From Vibrio owensii CAIM 1854 = LMG 25443 (lineage in GTDB: Bacteria; Pseudomonadota; Gammaproteobacteria; Enterobacterales; Vibrionaceae): a stretch of 64,000 bases of DNA. How positions within the stretch are numbered: the first letter of the stretch is position 1; each line of letters opens with the position of its first letter. The stretch lies in assembly GCF_000817815.1 (NCBI RefSeq), contig NZ_JPRD01000048.1, forward strand, positions 118,531 to 182,530, read 5' to 3'. The position numbers and the translations under genes were made by a program. Positions 43,615 through 53,033 of the stretch are shown here, piece by piece. Below the pieces are notes generated by a model. It did not search any database, was not told the origin of the DNA, and worked only from the letters and a program-made list of their open reading frames with translations.

Positions 43615-45162
43615 ATGAACGATCAGGTCATTATATTCGACACCACATTGCGTGATGGCGAACAAGCGTTGTCAGCAAGCTTGACGGTTAAAGAAAAACT
43701 GCAAATTGCCTATGCGCTGGAAAGGCTAGGCGTTGATGTTATCGAAGCGGGTTTTCCTGTTTCTTCTCCTGGTGATTTCGAATCCGTACAAACTATTGCA
43801 AAACACATTAAAAACAGCCGAGTTTGTGCCCTTTCGCGTGCCGTTGCGAAAGATATCGATGCTGCCGCTGAAGCGCTAAAAGTCGCAGATGCATTCCGAA
43901 TCCACACCTTCATTTCTACCTCTACTGTCCACGTTCAAGACAAACTGCGCCGTAGCTACGACGATGTTGTAGAAATGGGCGTGAAAGCCGTAAGACACGC
44001 ACGTAATTACACCGATGACGTTGAGTTTTCTTGTGAAGACGCAGGTCGCACGCCAATCGACAACCTATGTCGCATGGTTGAAGCGGCCATTGATGCTGGC
44101 GCAAGCACCATCAATATTCCAGACACCGTTGGCTACACAGTACCAAGCGAGTTTGGTGGCATCATTGAGACCCTATTCAACCGTGTACCAAACATCGACA
44201 AAGCGATTATCTCTGTTCACTGTCACGATGACTTGGGCATGTCTGTTGCGAACTCTATCGCTGCCGTGCAAGCAGGTGCTCGACAAGTAGAAGGTACCAT
44301 TAACGGTATCGGTGAGCGTGCAGGTAACTGTTCTCTAGAAGAAATCGCGATGATCCTAAAAACTCGCCAAGAGTTCATGGGCGTGCATACGGGTCTAAAA
44401 CATGACGAAATCCACCGTACCAGCAAGTTGGTCAGCCAGCTATGTAACATGCCAATCCAGAGCAACAAAGCGATCGTTGGTGCTAACGCGTTCAGCCACT
44501 CTTCAGGTATTCACCAAGATGGCATGTTAAAGAACAAGAACACTTACGAGATCATGACGCCTGAGTCGATTGGCCTTAAGAACCAAGCATTGAACCTAAC
44601 CAGTCGCAGTGGCCGTGCTGCGGTTAAGAGCCACATGGACGCGATGGGCTACAAAGAAGAAGAGTACAACCTAGATGCGTTGTACGAGGACTTCTTGAAA
44701 CTTGCTGACCGCAAAGGTCAGGTGTTCGACTACGATCTAGAAGCGCTAATGCACTTCTCGAACTTGCGCGAAGAAGACGACTTCTACAAGTTGAACTACC
44801 TAAGCGTGCAATCTGGCAGCGTAATGGCAACCACCAGCGTCAAAATGCAATGTGGCGATGAAGAAATGTGTGAAGCTGCCGTCGGTAATGGTCCAGTTGA
44901 TGCGCTATACCAATGTATCTACCGCGTGACAGGTTACGAAATCGTCCTAGACAAGTTTGACCTAACCGCAAAAGGCGAAGGTGAAGACGGCCTTGGTCAA
45001 GCAGACATCATCGCTAACTACAAAGGCCGTAAGTACCACGGTACCGGCGTTTCTACCGATATCGTAGAAGCATCTGGCCAAGCGCTATTACACGTCATCA
45101 ACAGCATTCATCGTGCCGACAAGATTGAAGAGATGAAGCAAAAGAGAATTGCGACGGTTTAA
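43615..45162 (+). CDS. leuA: 2-isopropylmalate synthase
   Basis: 515 residues from MNDQVIIFDTTLRDGEQAL, with an AAGGAAG ribosome site; upstream in-frame sequence belongs to the attenuator. TIM-barrel signatures: FDTTLRDGEQ near residue 8-17, HCHDDLGMSVANS near 200, and VEGTINGIGERAGN near 220. The C-terminal regulatory LeuA domain runs from about 390 and binds leucine for feedback inhibition. It makes 2-isopropylmalate from 2-ketoisovalerate and acetyl-CoA, the first leucine-specific step. Confidence 0.97.
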   Translation: MNDQVIIFDTTLRDGEQALSASLTVKEKLQIAYALERLGVDVIEAGFPVSSPGDFESVQTIAKHIKNSRVCALSRAVAKDIDAAAEALKVADAFRIHTFISTSTVHVQDKLRRSYDDVVEMGVKAVRHARNYTDDVEFSCEDAGRTPIDNLCRMVEAAIDAGASTINIPDTVGYTVPSEFGGIIETLFNRVPNIDKAIISVHCHDDLGMSVANSIAAVQAGARQVEGTINGIGERAGNCSLEEIAMILKTRQEFMGVHTGLKHDEIHRTSKLVSQLCNMPIQSNKAIVGANAFSHSSGIHQDGMLKNKNTYEIMTPESIGLKNQALNLTSRSGRAAVKSHMDAMGYKEEEYNLDALYEDFLKLADRKGQVFDYDLEALMHFSNLREEDDFYKLNYLSVQSGSVMATTSVKMQCGDEEMCEAAVGNGPVDALYQCIYRVTGYEIVLDKFDLTAKGEGEDGLGQADIIANYKGRKYHGTGVSTDIVEASGQALLHVINSIHRADKIEEMKQKRIATV

Positions 45163-45173
45163 TGATTAATTCA

Positions 45174-45205
45174 TTGGAGCTTGAGCCTCACAACTCAGGC
45201 TCCAA
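45174..45205 (+). promoter_or_regulatory. intercistronic hairpin between leuA and leuB
   Basis: TTGGAGCTTGAG (45174-45185) pairs with CTCAGGCTCCAA (45194-45205) over 12 positions with one G-T pair. No T-run follows, so it is probably an mRNA stability or processing element, not a terminator. Confidence 0.6.
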
Positions 45206-45256
45206 CCAAATTCGTTTTAGACAAGCTCAAAAATTTTGAAAACTCAAAGGATTACC

Positions 45257-46348
45257 ATGACAGACAAATCATACAAAATCGCCGTTTTACCAGGCGACGG
45301 CATCGGCCCAGAAGTAATGGCGCAAGCACATAAAGTGTTAGATGCAATCGAAAAGAAACACGGCATTGCGTTTGAGCGTGACGAGCATGATGTGGGCGGA
45401 ATTGCGATTGATAATCACGGCTGTCCACTTCCAGAAAGCACAGTAAAAGCGTGTGAAGAGTCTGATGCAGTCCTATTCGGCTCAGTTGGCGGCCCTAAGT
45501 GGGAGCACTTACCACCAAACGACCAGCCTGAGCGCGGTGCCCTACTGCCGCTACGTAAACACTTCCAATTATTCTGTAACTTACGCCCAGCGCAAATCCA
45601 CTCAGGCCTTGAAGCTTTCTCACCACTACGTGCAGACATCTCAGGTCGCGGTTTTGATATCGTTGTTGTCCGTGAACTGACGGGCGGCATCTACTTCGGC
45701 CAACCAAAAGGTCGTGAAGGTGAAGGTCCAACAGAGAAAGCGTTCGACACTGAGGTGTACCACCGTTACGAAATCGAACGTATTGCAAAAATCGCTTTTG
45801 AGTCTGCTCGTCTACGTCGCAAGAAAGTGTGCTCTATCGACAAAGCGAACGTTCTACAAAGTTCTATCTTATGGCGTGAAGTGGTCGAAGAAATCGCAAA
45901 AGACTACCCAGATGTCGAGCTGTCACACATGTACATTGATAACGCGACTATGCAGCTTATCAAAGACCCTGCTCAGTTCGACGTAATGTTATGTTCAAAC
46001 ATCTTCGGCGACATCATTTCTGATGAGTGCGCGATGATCACAGGCTCTATGGGTATGTTGCCATCAGCAAGCCTAAACGAAAGCAAATTCGGTCTGTACG
46101 AGCCAGCAGGCGGCAGTGCACCAGATATCGCAGGTAAGAACATCGCTAACCCAGTGGCACAAATCTTATCTGCTGCACTGATGTTGCGTTACAGCCTAGG
46201 TGAAGAAACGGCGGCACAAGACATCGAAACGGCAGTTTCAAAAGCATTATCAGCGGGTGAGCTAACGGGTGACCTTGCTGGTGACAACCCAGCACTTTCG
46301 ACGTCTGAGATGGGCGATAAGATCGCTGAGTACATCTTAAACTCTTAA
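45257..46348 (+). CDS. leuB: 3-isopropylmalate dehydrogenase
   Basis: 363 residues from MTDKSYKIAVLPGDGIGPEV. Isocitrate/isopropylmalate dehydrogenase family: LPGDGIGPEV at the start, VRELTGGIYFG near residue 140, and the metal/substrate block MYIDNATMQLIKDPAQFDVMLCSNIFGDIISDECAMITGS. It oxidatively decarboxylates 3-isopropylmalate with NAD. Second gene of leuABCD; the upstream TTG frame extension is discarded by alignment and by AAAGGA before the ATG. Confidence 0.97.
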   Translation: MTDKSYKIAVLPGDGIGPEVMAQAHKVLDAIEKKHGIAFERDEHDVGGIAIDNHGCPLPESTVKACEESDAVLFGSVGGPKWEHLPPNDQPERGALLPLRKHFQLFCNLRPAQIHSGLEAFSPLRADISGRGFDIVVVRELTGGIYFGQPKGREGEGPTEKAFDTEVYHRYEIERIAKIAFESARLRRKKVCSIDKANVLQSSILWREVVEEIAKDYPDVELSHMYIDNATMQLIKDPAQFDVMLCSNIFGDIISDECAMITGSMGMLPSASLNESKFGLYEPAGGSAPDIAGKNIANPVAQILSAALMLRYSLGEETAAQDIETAVSKALSAGELTGDLAGDNPALSTSEMGDKIAEYILNS

Positions 46349-46421
46349 TACAGCACGACTTGATAATAATTATTTGCTCCTGATGAGCCGTTGTCGGGAG
46401 CTATACACGAGATAGCAAACA

Positions 46422-47822
46422 ATGGGCAAAACACTATACGAAAAAGTCTACGACGCACACGTTGCCGTCGCAGCAGAAGGGGAAAACCCAATCTTGTACA
46501 TCGACCGTCACTTGGTACACGAAGTGACGTCTCCGCAAGCATTTGACGGCTTGCGTGAAAAAGGTCGTAAAGTGCGCCAGGTCAGCAAAACTTTTGCCAC
46601 CATGGACCACAACGTTTCGACAACCACCAAAGACATCAACGCATCCGGTGAGATGGCTCGTATCCAGATGGAGACGCTATCGAAAAACTGTGAAGAGTTT
46701 GGTGTTACGCTTTACGACATTAACCACAAATACCAAGGTATTGTGCACGTTATGGGCCCAGAGCTTGGTATTACCCTACCAGGCATGACCATTGTTTGTG
46801 GTGACTCGCACACGGCTACACACGGTGCGTTCGGCTCTCTAGCTTTTGGTATTGGTACATCAGAAGTTGAGCACGTATTAGCGACTCAAACGCTAAAACA
46901 AGCGCGCGCTAAAACGATGAAGATCGAAGTGAAAGGCAAAGTGGCACCGGGCATCACGGCTAAAGACATCGTGCTAGCCATCATCGGTGAAACTACGGCT
47001 GCTGGCGGTACAGGCTACGTGGTTGAATTTTGTGGTGAAGCGATCACAGACCTTTCAATGGAAGGCCGCATGACCGTATGTAACATGGCAATTGAGCTAG
47101 GTGCGAAAGCCGGTTTGATTGCGCCAGATGAAACCACATTCGAATACATCAAAGGCCGTAAATTCTCACCTCAAGGTACCGACTTTGATGCAGCAGTAGA
47201 GTACTGGAAGACATTAAAAACTGACGATGATGCTCAGTTTGATGCGGTCGTGACGCTAAATGCTGCCGATATCAAACCACAAGTCACTTGGGGTACTAAC
47301 CCAGGCCAAGTTATCGCGGTAGACCAACCGATCCCAGCACCAGAGAGCTTTGCCGATCCAGTAGAAAAAGCCTCTGCAGAAAAAGCGTTGGCTTACATGG
47401 GTCTAGAAGCAGGCAAATCATTGTCTGATTACAACGTCGATAAAGTCTTCGTTGGTTCTTGTACTAACTCACGTATCGAAGACATGCGCGCAGCCGCAGA
47501 AGTGGCGAAAGGTCGCAAAGTCGCATCTCACGTTCAAGCGCTAATCGTTCCTGGCTCTGAGCAAGTAAAAGCGCAAGCAGAAGCGGAAGGTTTGGATGTT
47601 ATCTTTAAAGAAGCGGGTTTTGAGTGGCGCCTACCAGGTTGCTCGATGTGTCTAGCAATGAACAATGACCGTTTGGGTCCTCATGAGCGCTGTGCATCCA
47701 CATCAAACCGTAACTTTGAAGGCCGCCAAGGTCGTGATGGCCGTACCCACCTAGTGAGCCCTGCGATGGCAGCGGCAGCAGCAATTGCTGGTCACTTTGT
47801 TGATATTCGTGAGTTGGATTAG
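46422..47822 (+). CDS. leuC: 3-isopropylmalate dehydratase large subunit
   Basis: 466 residues, aconitase family. The three 4Fe-4S ligand cysteines are in VFVGSCTNSRIEDMRAA and LPGCSMCLAMNNDRL; other blocks are VVCGDSHTATHGAFGSLAFGIGTSEVEHVLATQ and ASTSNRNFEGRQGRDGRTHLVSPAMAAAAAI. With LeuD it isomerises 2- to 3-isopropylmalate. It ends 16 bases before leuD, consistent with equal synthesis of the two subunits. Confidence 0.97.
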   Translation: MGKTLYEKVYDAHVAVAAEGENPILYIDRHLVHEVTSPQAFDGLREKGRKVRQVSKTFATMDHNVSTTTKDINASGEMARIQMETLSKNCEEFGVTLYDINHKYQGIVHVMGPELGITLPGMTIVCGDSHTATHGAFGSLAFGIGTSEVEHVLATQTLKQARAKTMKIEVKGKVAPGITAKDIVLAIIGETTAAGGTGYVVEFCGEAITDLSMEGRMTVCNMAIELGAKAGLIAPDETTFEYIKGRKFSPQGTDFDAAVEYWKTLKTDDDAQFDAVVTLNAADIKPQVTWGTNPGQVIAVDQPIPAPESFADPVEKASAEKALAYMGLEAGKSLSDYNVDKVFVGSCTNSRIEDMRAAAEVAKGRKVASHVQALIVPGSEQVKAQAEAEGLDVIFKEAGFEWRLPGCSMCLAMNNDRLGPHERCASTSNRNFEGRQGRDGRTHLVSPAMAAAAAIAGHFVDIRELD

Positions 47823-47838
47823 GTTAAGGAGAGAACAG

Positions 47839-48441
47839 ATGTCAGGTTTTAAACAACACACAGGCTTAGTTGTTCCTCTAGATGCAGCGAACGTAGATAC
47901 TGATGCCATCATTCCAAAGCAGTTCCTACAAAAGGTCTCTCGCCTAGGTTTCGGTAAGCACCTATTCCATGACTGGCGATTCCTAGATGATGCAGGCGAA
48001 CAACCGAACCCAGAGTTCGTGATGAACGCTCCGCGCTACCAAGGCGCTTCTATCTTGCTAGCACGTGAAAACTTCGGTTGTGGTTCTTCTCGTGAGCACG
48101 CACCGTGGGCACTAGCGGATTACGGCATCAAAGCGATGATCGCACCAAGCTTTGCCGATATTTTTTACGGCAACTCGATCAACAACCAAATGGTGCCAGT
48201 TCGTTTGACTGAGCAAGAAGTGGATGAAATCTTCCAGTTTGTTGAGGCGAATGAAGGCGCAGAAGTGGAAGTAGACCTAGAAGCGAATGTGGTTCGCGCC
48301 AACGGCAAAGAGTACAGCTTTGAAATCGACTCATTCCGTCGTCACTGCCTGCTAAACGGTTTGGACAATATCGGTCTTACCCTTCAACACGAAGATAAGA
48401 TTGCCGAGTACGAAGCGAATATCCCAAGCTTTCTCAACTAA
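47839..48441 (+). CDS. leuD: 3-isopropylmalate dehydratase small subunit
   Basis: 200 residues from MSGFKQHTGLVVPLDAANVDTDAIIPKQFL. The swivel domain shows NFGCGSSREHAPWAL, the substrate-binding block of the family, and GNSINNQMVPVRL. The frame opens 18 codons upstream inside leuC, but AAGGAGAG before the ATG at 47839 fixes the start. Last gene of the leu operon. Confidence 0.97.
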   Translation: MSGFKQHTGLVVPLDAANVDTDAIIPKQFLQKVSRLGFGKHLFHDWRFLDDAGEQPNPEFVMNAPRYQGASILLARENFGCGSSREHAPWALADYGIKAMIAPSFADIFYGNSINNQMVPVRLTEQEVDEIFQFVEANEGAEVEVDLEANVVRANGKEYSFEIDSFRRHCLLNGLDNIGLTLQHEDKIAEYEANIPSFLN

Positions 48442-48465
48442 TTAAAATCGCAACTTAAACAAACA

Positions 48466-48492
48466 AAAGGTTGGCTTATGCCAGCCTTTTTT
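48466..48492 (+). terminator. terminator of leuLABCD
   Basis: AAAAGGTTGGC pairs with GCCAGCCTTTT (one G-T pair) around a four-base loop, followed by TTCTTTT. 25 bases beyond the leuD stop. Confidence 0.88.
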
Positions 48493-48576
48493 CTTTTATT
48501 TTCATTGCCTCAAGAAAGAAACTTCGCCTTGTGCAGGTCTACAATATCAATAAGGTTTTAACCCAAAGGTATCTCT

Positions 48577-49359
48577 ATGAAACGTCTGTTATTACTCTTG
48601 TGTGCGCTCGTTTCTTTCTCGACATTTGCCGCACCTAAATCCGACTTATGGCCGTATTGGAAACAATCGAATCAAGCCAATCAAAGTCAAATCTCTCATC
48701 AAGATTGGCAGCAATTGCTCGATGCTTATTTAGTTGAACAAGGCGAGAATACCTTGTTTCGTTACAGCCAAGTCACCTCAGCCGATAAAACTAAGCTGAA
48801 ACAATATATCCAACGTTTGGCAAAACTCGACCCTCGACAATACAACCAAGCGGAGCAATACGCCTACTGGGTAAACCTTTACAACGCCATCACTGTAGAC
48901 TTAATTCTAGATAACTATCCTGTCGAATCGATTACCAAACTTGGTGGGCTATTTAGCTTTGGCCCTTGGGGAGACGATGTGGTCGTGGTCAACGGGAAAG
49001 ATCTGACTTTAAACGATATTGAACATCGCATTTTACGTCCAATTTGGAATGACTCTAGAACACATTACGCAGTTAACTGTGCCAGCCTAGGATGCCCTAA
49101 TCTGCAGTCTCAAGCATTCACTGCTGAAAACACGCAAGCTCTACTAGATAGTGCCGCCAAAACATTTATCAACAGCAACAAAGGCGTATCCATTCAAGGT
49201 AACACGGCACAGCTGTCTTCTATTTATTATTGGTTTGCAACGGACTTTGGTGGAGAAAAACAAATCTTCAACCACATCGCAAAATACGCACCGCAATACA
49301 AAAATTTCTCTGGTAACGTGAAATACGAATACGATTGGGACTTGAATCAGGCCAACTAA
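48577..49359 (+). CDS. periplasmic DUF547 protein
   Basis: 260 residues. Signal peptide of about 18 residues ending TFA, then a DUF547 domain with the conserved YAYWVNLYNAITVDLILDNYPVESI, NDIEHRILRP, HYAVNCASLGCPNL and ISSIYYWF-like segments (here QLSSIYYWFATDFGG). The ACTINCAS-like C and H residues in VNCASLGCPNL suggest a papain-like or transglutaminase-like site, but no activity is established for the family. Monocistronic between the leu operon and a bidirectional terminator. Confidence 0.85.
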   Translation: MKRLLLLLCALVSFSTFAAPKSDLWPYWKQSNQANQSQISHQDWQQLLDAYLVEQGENTLFRYSQVTSADKTKLKQYIQRLAKLDPRQYNQAEQYAYWVNLYNAITVDLILDNYPVESITKLGGLFSFGPWGDDVVVVNGKDLTLNDIEHRILRPIWNDSRTHYAVNCASLGCPNLQSQAFTAENTQALLDSAAKTFINSNKGVSIQGNTAQLSSIYYWFATDFGGEKQIFNHIAKYAPQYKNFSGNVKYEYDWDLNQAN

Positions 49360-49442
49360 ACTGGGGGATTTGAGGTCAATTAGCGTTAGGATCATGATAA
49401 GCCAAAAGCTAAAGACGCCGGCAACTCAAAGACTAAGACATG

Positions 49443-49469
49443 AAAAAAGGGCACTCTGTGCCCTTTTTA
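49443..49469. terminator. bidirectional terminator between the DUF547 gene and djlA
   Basis: AAAAAAGGGCAC pairs with GTGCCCTTTTT around a four-base loop, with A- and T-runs on the two sides, between convergent genes. Confidence 0.9.
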
Positions 49470-49497
49470 AATCCAATACTTGATAGAAAACGTCCGC

Positions 49498-50358
49498 CTA
49501 CTTGAAGCCTTTGACTTTCTTAATCAAATCGTAAGCGTTTTGAATCTCTTGAGATTTCTCTTTCGCGACGTTCATCATCTCTGGTGGTAGACCTTTTGCC
49601 ATCAATTTATCTGGGTGATGTTCATTCATTAATTTACGGTAAGCACGTTTGACCGTTTTGCCGTCCGCATCTGAAGAGACGTCAAGGATTTTGTAGGCAT
49701 CCGCCAGTTGATCCGCTTGTGAGGCTTGCTGCCAACCTGCCCCTGAAGATTGATATTGCCCTTGTTGCTGACCATGGAAACCACCTTGGCTTTGAAAACG
49801 AAACGCGGCTTCTTGCATGTTCAGGCGACGTTCTAATTGCTCCGAAGAGAACCCTAAACCACGGGCAATTTTGTGCAATACACTGCGCTCACTCGGGTGG
49901 ATGGAACCATCAGCAAATGCCGCTGAGATTTGTAGTTCCAAAAAGAACTGCAACAAGTCAAAACGCCCTGCTGAAGAGATTTTTACGCGAACCAATACAT
50001 CTTCAAGTGGGAAATCACTCTCTTTACCATCACGGAACGCTTCTTGTGCTGCACGACGTTGCTCGCCATGCAAACTCATGCGGTCCATCATTGCAGACGC
50101 AAGTTGAATCTCTTCTTTGGTCACTTGACCTTTGGCTTTTGCCACATGTCCCATAACTGCGAATGCAGCCTTAAAAAATTCTTCTTGGCGCTGGGCTTGG
50201 CTTGGACCTTTACCAAAGCCTCCGGTAGAAAACCCCGCTTGGCTTAAACGACGCGCTTTATCGAATTGGTGACCGATAAATAGGCCAAACAACAAACCGA
50301 ATGGACCACCGAGTAACAAGCCAAAAAAGGCACCCAAAATTTTGCCAAAAATATGCAT
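49498..50358 (-). CDS. djlA: membrane-anchored co-chaperone DjlA
   Basis: 286 residues. The N-terminal membrane segment is Gly-rich and dimerising (IFGKILGAFFGLLLGGPFGLLFGLFIG). A central TerB-like helical domain runs about residues 60-185, a Gln/Gly-rich linker follows, and a C-terminal J domain contains the HPD tripeptide (MNEHHPDKLMAKG). It stimulates DnaK at the inner membrane and is linked to envelope stress and capsule control in E. coli. It is divergent from lptD, the conserved arrangement. Confidence 0.95.
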   Translation of the reverse strand: MHIFGKILGAFFGLLLGGPFGLLFGLFIGHQFDKARRLSQAGFSTGGFGKGPSQAQRQEEFFKAAFAVMGHVAKAKGQVTKEEIQLASAMMDRMSLHGEQRRAAQEAFRDGKESDFPLEDVLVRVKISSAGRFDLLQFFLELQISAAFADGSIHPSERSVLHKIARGLGFSSEQLERRLNMQEAAFRFQSQGGFHGQQQGQYQSSGAGWQQASQADQLADAYKILDVSSDADGKTVKRAYRKLMNEHHPDKLMAKGLPPEMMNVAKEKSQEIQNAYDLIKKVKGFK

Positions 50359-50627
50359 TATGTGTTCTCTATCAATGAATTTTTATCGACGACGGCGGTC
50401 TTATAGTGCCGGACGCAACGATTTCCTTTATGATAATGGAATTAGTTTTTTTATGATCAGGCTATTTCGCCTGCTTATCTTTGCAGCTATTTTATATCGG
50501 CATTATGCCACAGCGAATCCATGCTCTGGGATAATTGCAAACTATAGTTGATTCATTTGGCTATAAAGCGAGGGTACAACAAGCCCTATAGCCATCGAGT
50601 AGTAGTGACACAGGAAAGTTCAATTCA

Positions 50628-52973
50628 ATGCAACATTTCTCCCGCACATGTTTAGCGGCCTCTATCAGCACCGCCTTGTTTGTACCCACCACTCAAGCTG
50701 AAGCGAATATCAATGATAGTGTGCAGGAAATGCCCACCACAGATCAATGTTTGGTCGAAACAAGTGGTGAGGAGGACGCGCTTAACTCCGAAGTCGTAGT
50801 ACAAGCAGACCGCTTACAAGCCATCAATGGTGACAAAGCTCAGTACTCTGGCAACGTAGAAGTCACGCAAGGTCCGAAGAAAATCACCGCGGATAGCGTA
50901 ACGCTTCACCAACAAGACAATGTCGTTGTCGCTGAAGGTAACGTAACCTTCAACGATGGCAAAGTAAAAGCACGCTCAGATCGCGTCACCAACGACATTA
51001 ATCAAGATACTTTCTCGCTAGAAAACACCGATTACCAATTCCTCTGCCAACAAGGCCGCGGTACAGCTGCGTACATTGCACGCACGGGCCAATCTGTTTA
51101 TGAACTAGAAGATGGTTCAATTACCTCTTGCCCACAAGGTGATAACTCTTGGCGATTAGTGGCATCAGGAATCGATGTTGACCAAGACGAAGAAACAGCA
51201 ACCCTGCACCACCCTCGTTTTGAGGTGTTGGATGTACCAGTATTCTATGTGCCTTACTTGACGATGCCAATTGGCGATACGCGTAAAACAGGTTTCCTCT
51301 TCCCTTCTATGTCGTACGGTTCAAGCGATGGTATGGAAGTTGAAATTCCGTTCTACTGGAACATTGCTCCTCAATACGACATGACAATTACGCCTCTGTA
51401 CATGCAAAAGCGTGGTACTAAGCTAGATACTGACTTCCGCTATCTAACCAATGGCTGGGGTGACGGTGAGCTTAAAGGCGAATACATGGGCAGCGATAAA
51501 CGCTACCAAGACGAATCGCGCTGGGGTTACCAATTCAAACACGATGGTATTATCAATAAACAATGGGTTGTCAGGCTTGATTACTCTAAGGTAAGTGATA
51601 TCGACTATTTCCGAGATCTCGACTCTGATATTGGTAACCGCGAAGATGGTCAATTGCTACAAGAAGGTGAAGTTCAATACCGTTCTGACTTCTGGGATGC
51701 GTCACTGCGAGTACGTGATTTCCAAATCCTACTCCAAGAAGACAACCAACCATATCGCTTGCTTCCTCAGCTCGACCTTAACTACTACACGCCGCTTTGG
51801 GGTAACTACGTTAACTTCGATGTAAAGAGCCAAGTGAGCCGCTTCGACACCGATGACACTGCAAAACCAAACGCAACTCGTGTTCACGTCGAACCAGGTA
51901 TAACAATCCCGCTGTCAAACTCGTGGGCAGATTGGACGACAGAAGCACGCATCTTATCGACTTACTACTCTCAAGACCTTACTGGCCTAACTGATACCGA
52001 CTTGCGTGACACACTGGATGAAAACGTGTCACGTGTGATCCCAGAGTTCCGCACGCACGCTCGCATGTACTTAGAGCGTGATACTAGCTGGATCGAAGGT
52101 TACACACAGACGTTAGAACCACAGTTACAGTACTTGTATGTTCCTGATGAAGATCAGAGCAACATTTACAACTACGACACCACCTTGCTGCAAACCGATT
52201 ATTACGGTCTATTCCGCAGTCGCAAATACAGTGGCATCGATAAAATTGCTTCAGCAAACCAGTTAAGCTACGGTGCAAGTACTCGCTTTTTTGATGATGA
52301 CTACAAAGAGCGCTTGAACGTCTCGTTTGGTCAGATCTATTACTTTGATAAGAAGACTAAGATCAGTAACAACCCAAGCTTGCCAGATGAAACATCAAAC
52401 TACTCATCGTGGGCAGTTGAGACTGACTTCAACTACAACGATTACCTGTTCTACCACGGTGGTATCCAGTACGACATCGACTTGAGCTCGATGCAGCTTG
52501 CAAACAGCACATTGGAATACCAATTCAATGGTGGCTTTATTCAAGGTAACTACCGTTATGTAACGCGTGAATACATTGAAGATACGATCATTGTCGAAAA
52601 CCTAGATACGATCACTCGTAAAGGTATTTCACAAGCAGGTATCGTGGCGGCATACGAGTTCAACCCGAACTGGTCTGCAAGTGGCCAGTACTACTACGAT
52701 CTGAATGAAAACATTGATATGGAATGGCTTGCTAGCGTTCGTTACCAATCAGATTGTTGGTACTTTGGTCTGACTTACTCAAACCAACTACTGGGTTGGG
52801 ATGACAGAGCAATCGGCAGTGATGGTGCATCACCAGAATACGAAAACAACATCAGTGTGAACTTCGGTATTCAAGGCTTTGCAACCAACCAACGCGCAGA
52901 TTTGGCCGCGAAAGAACTTGATGGCTCAGACAACGCGATTAAATACGGTCGTCCATTCTATTTGAACAATTAA
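50628..52973 (+). CDS. lptD: LPS-assembly outer membrane protein LptD
   Basis: 781 residues. Signal peptide of about 26 residues, N-terminal OstA/LptA-like jellyroll at about 55-180 (VVQADRLQAINGDKAQYSGNVEVTQGPKKITADSVTL), then a large C-terminal beta barrel. With LptE it inserts LPS into the outer leaflet. Mature cysteines are at residues 41, 140, 168 and one near the C terminus (SDCWYFGL), whereas E. coli has a C-terminal adjacent pair, so disulfide wiring must differ. First of lptD-surA-pdxA-rsmA-apaG-apaH. Confidence 0.96.
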   Translation: MQHFSRTCLAASISTALFVPTTQAEANINDSVQEMPTTDQCLVETSGEEDALNSEVVVQADRLQAINGDKAQYSGNVEVTQGPKKITADSVTLHQQDNVVVAEGNVTFNDGKVKARSDRVTNDINQDTFSLENTDYQFLCQQGRGTAAYIARTGQSVYELEDGSITSCPQGDNSWRLVASGIDVDQDEETATLHHPRFEVLDVPVFYVPYLTMPIGDTRKTGFLFPSMSYGSSDGMEVEIPFYWNIAPQYDMTITPLYMQKRGTKLDTDFRYLTNGWGDGELKGEYMGSDKRYQDESRWGYQFKHDGIINKQWVVRLDYSKVSDIDYFRDLDSDIGNREDGQLLQEGEVQYRSDFWDASLRVRDFQILLQEDNQPYRLLPQLDLNYYTPLWGNYVNFDVKSQVSRFDTDDTAKPNATRVHVEPGITIPLSNSWADWTTEARILSTYYSQDLTGLTDTDLRDTLDENVSRVIPEFRTHARMYLERDTSWIEGYTQTLEPQLQYLYVPDEDQSNIYNYDTTLLQTDYYGLFRSRKYSGIDKIASANQLSYGASTRFFDDDYKERLNVSFGQIYYFDKKTKISNNPSLPDETSNYSSWAVETDFNYNDYLFYHGGIQYDIDLSSMQLANSTLEYQFNGGFIQGNYRYVTREYIEDTIIVENLDTITRKGISQAGIVAAYEFNPNWSASGQYYYDLNENIDMEWLASVRYQSDCWYFGLTYSNQLLGWDDRAIGSDGASPEYENNISVNFGIQGFATNQRADLAAKELDGSDNAIKYGRPFYLNN

Positions 52974-52978
52974 TTGAA

Positions 52979-53009
52979 TTAAGCGTCTTACCTATAACAA
53001 GACGCTTAA
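52979..53009 (+). promoter_or_regulatory. intercistronic hairpin between lptD and surA
   Basis: TTAAGCGTCTT (52979-52989) pairs exactly with AAGACGCTTAA (52999-53009) around a nine-base loop; no T-run follows. Probably protects or processes the polycistronic mRNA, or lowers read-through. Confidence 0.6.
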
Positions 53010-53033
53010 ACACCATTACTGACGGAATTTTTA

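Noticed and set aside
50342..50551. 69-codon frame between djlA and lptD
   Set aside because: It overlaps the djlA start antisense, lies in the divergent promoter region and has no ribosome site.
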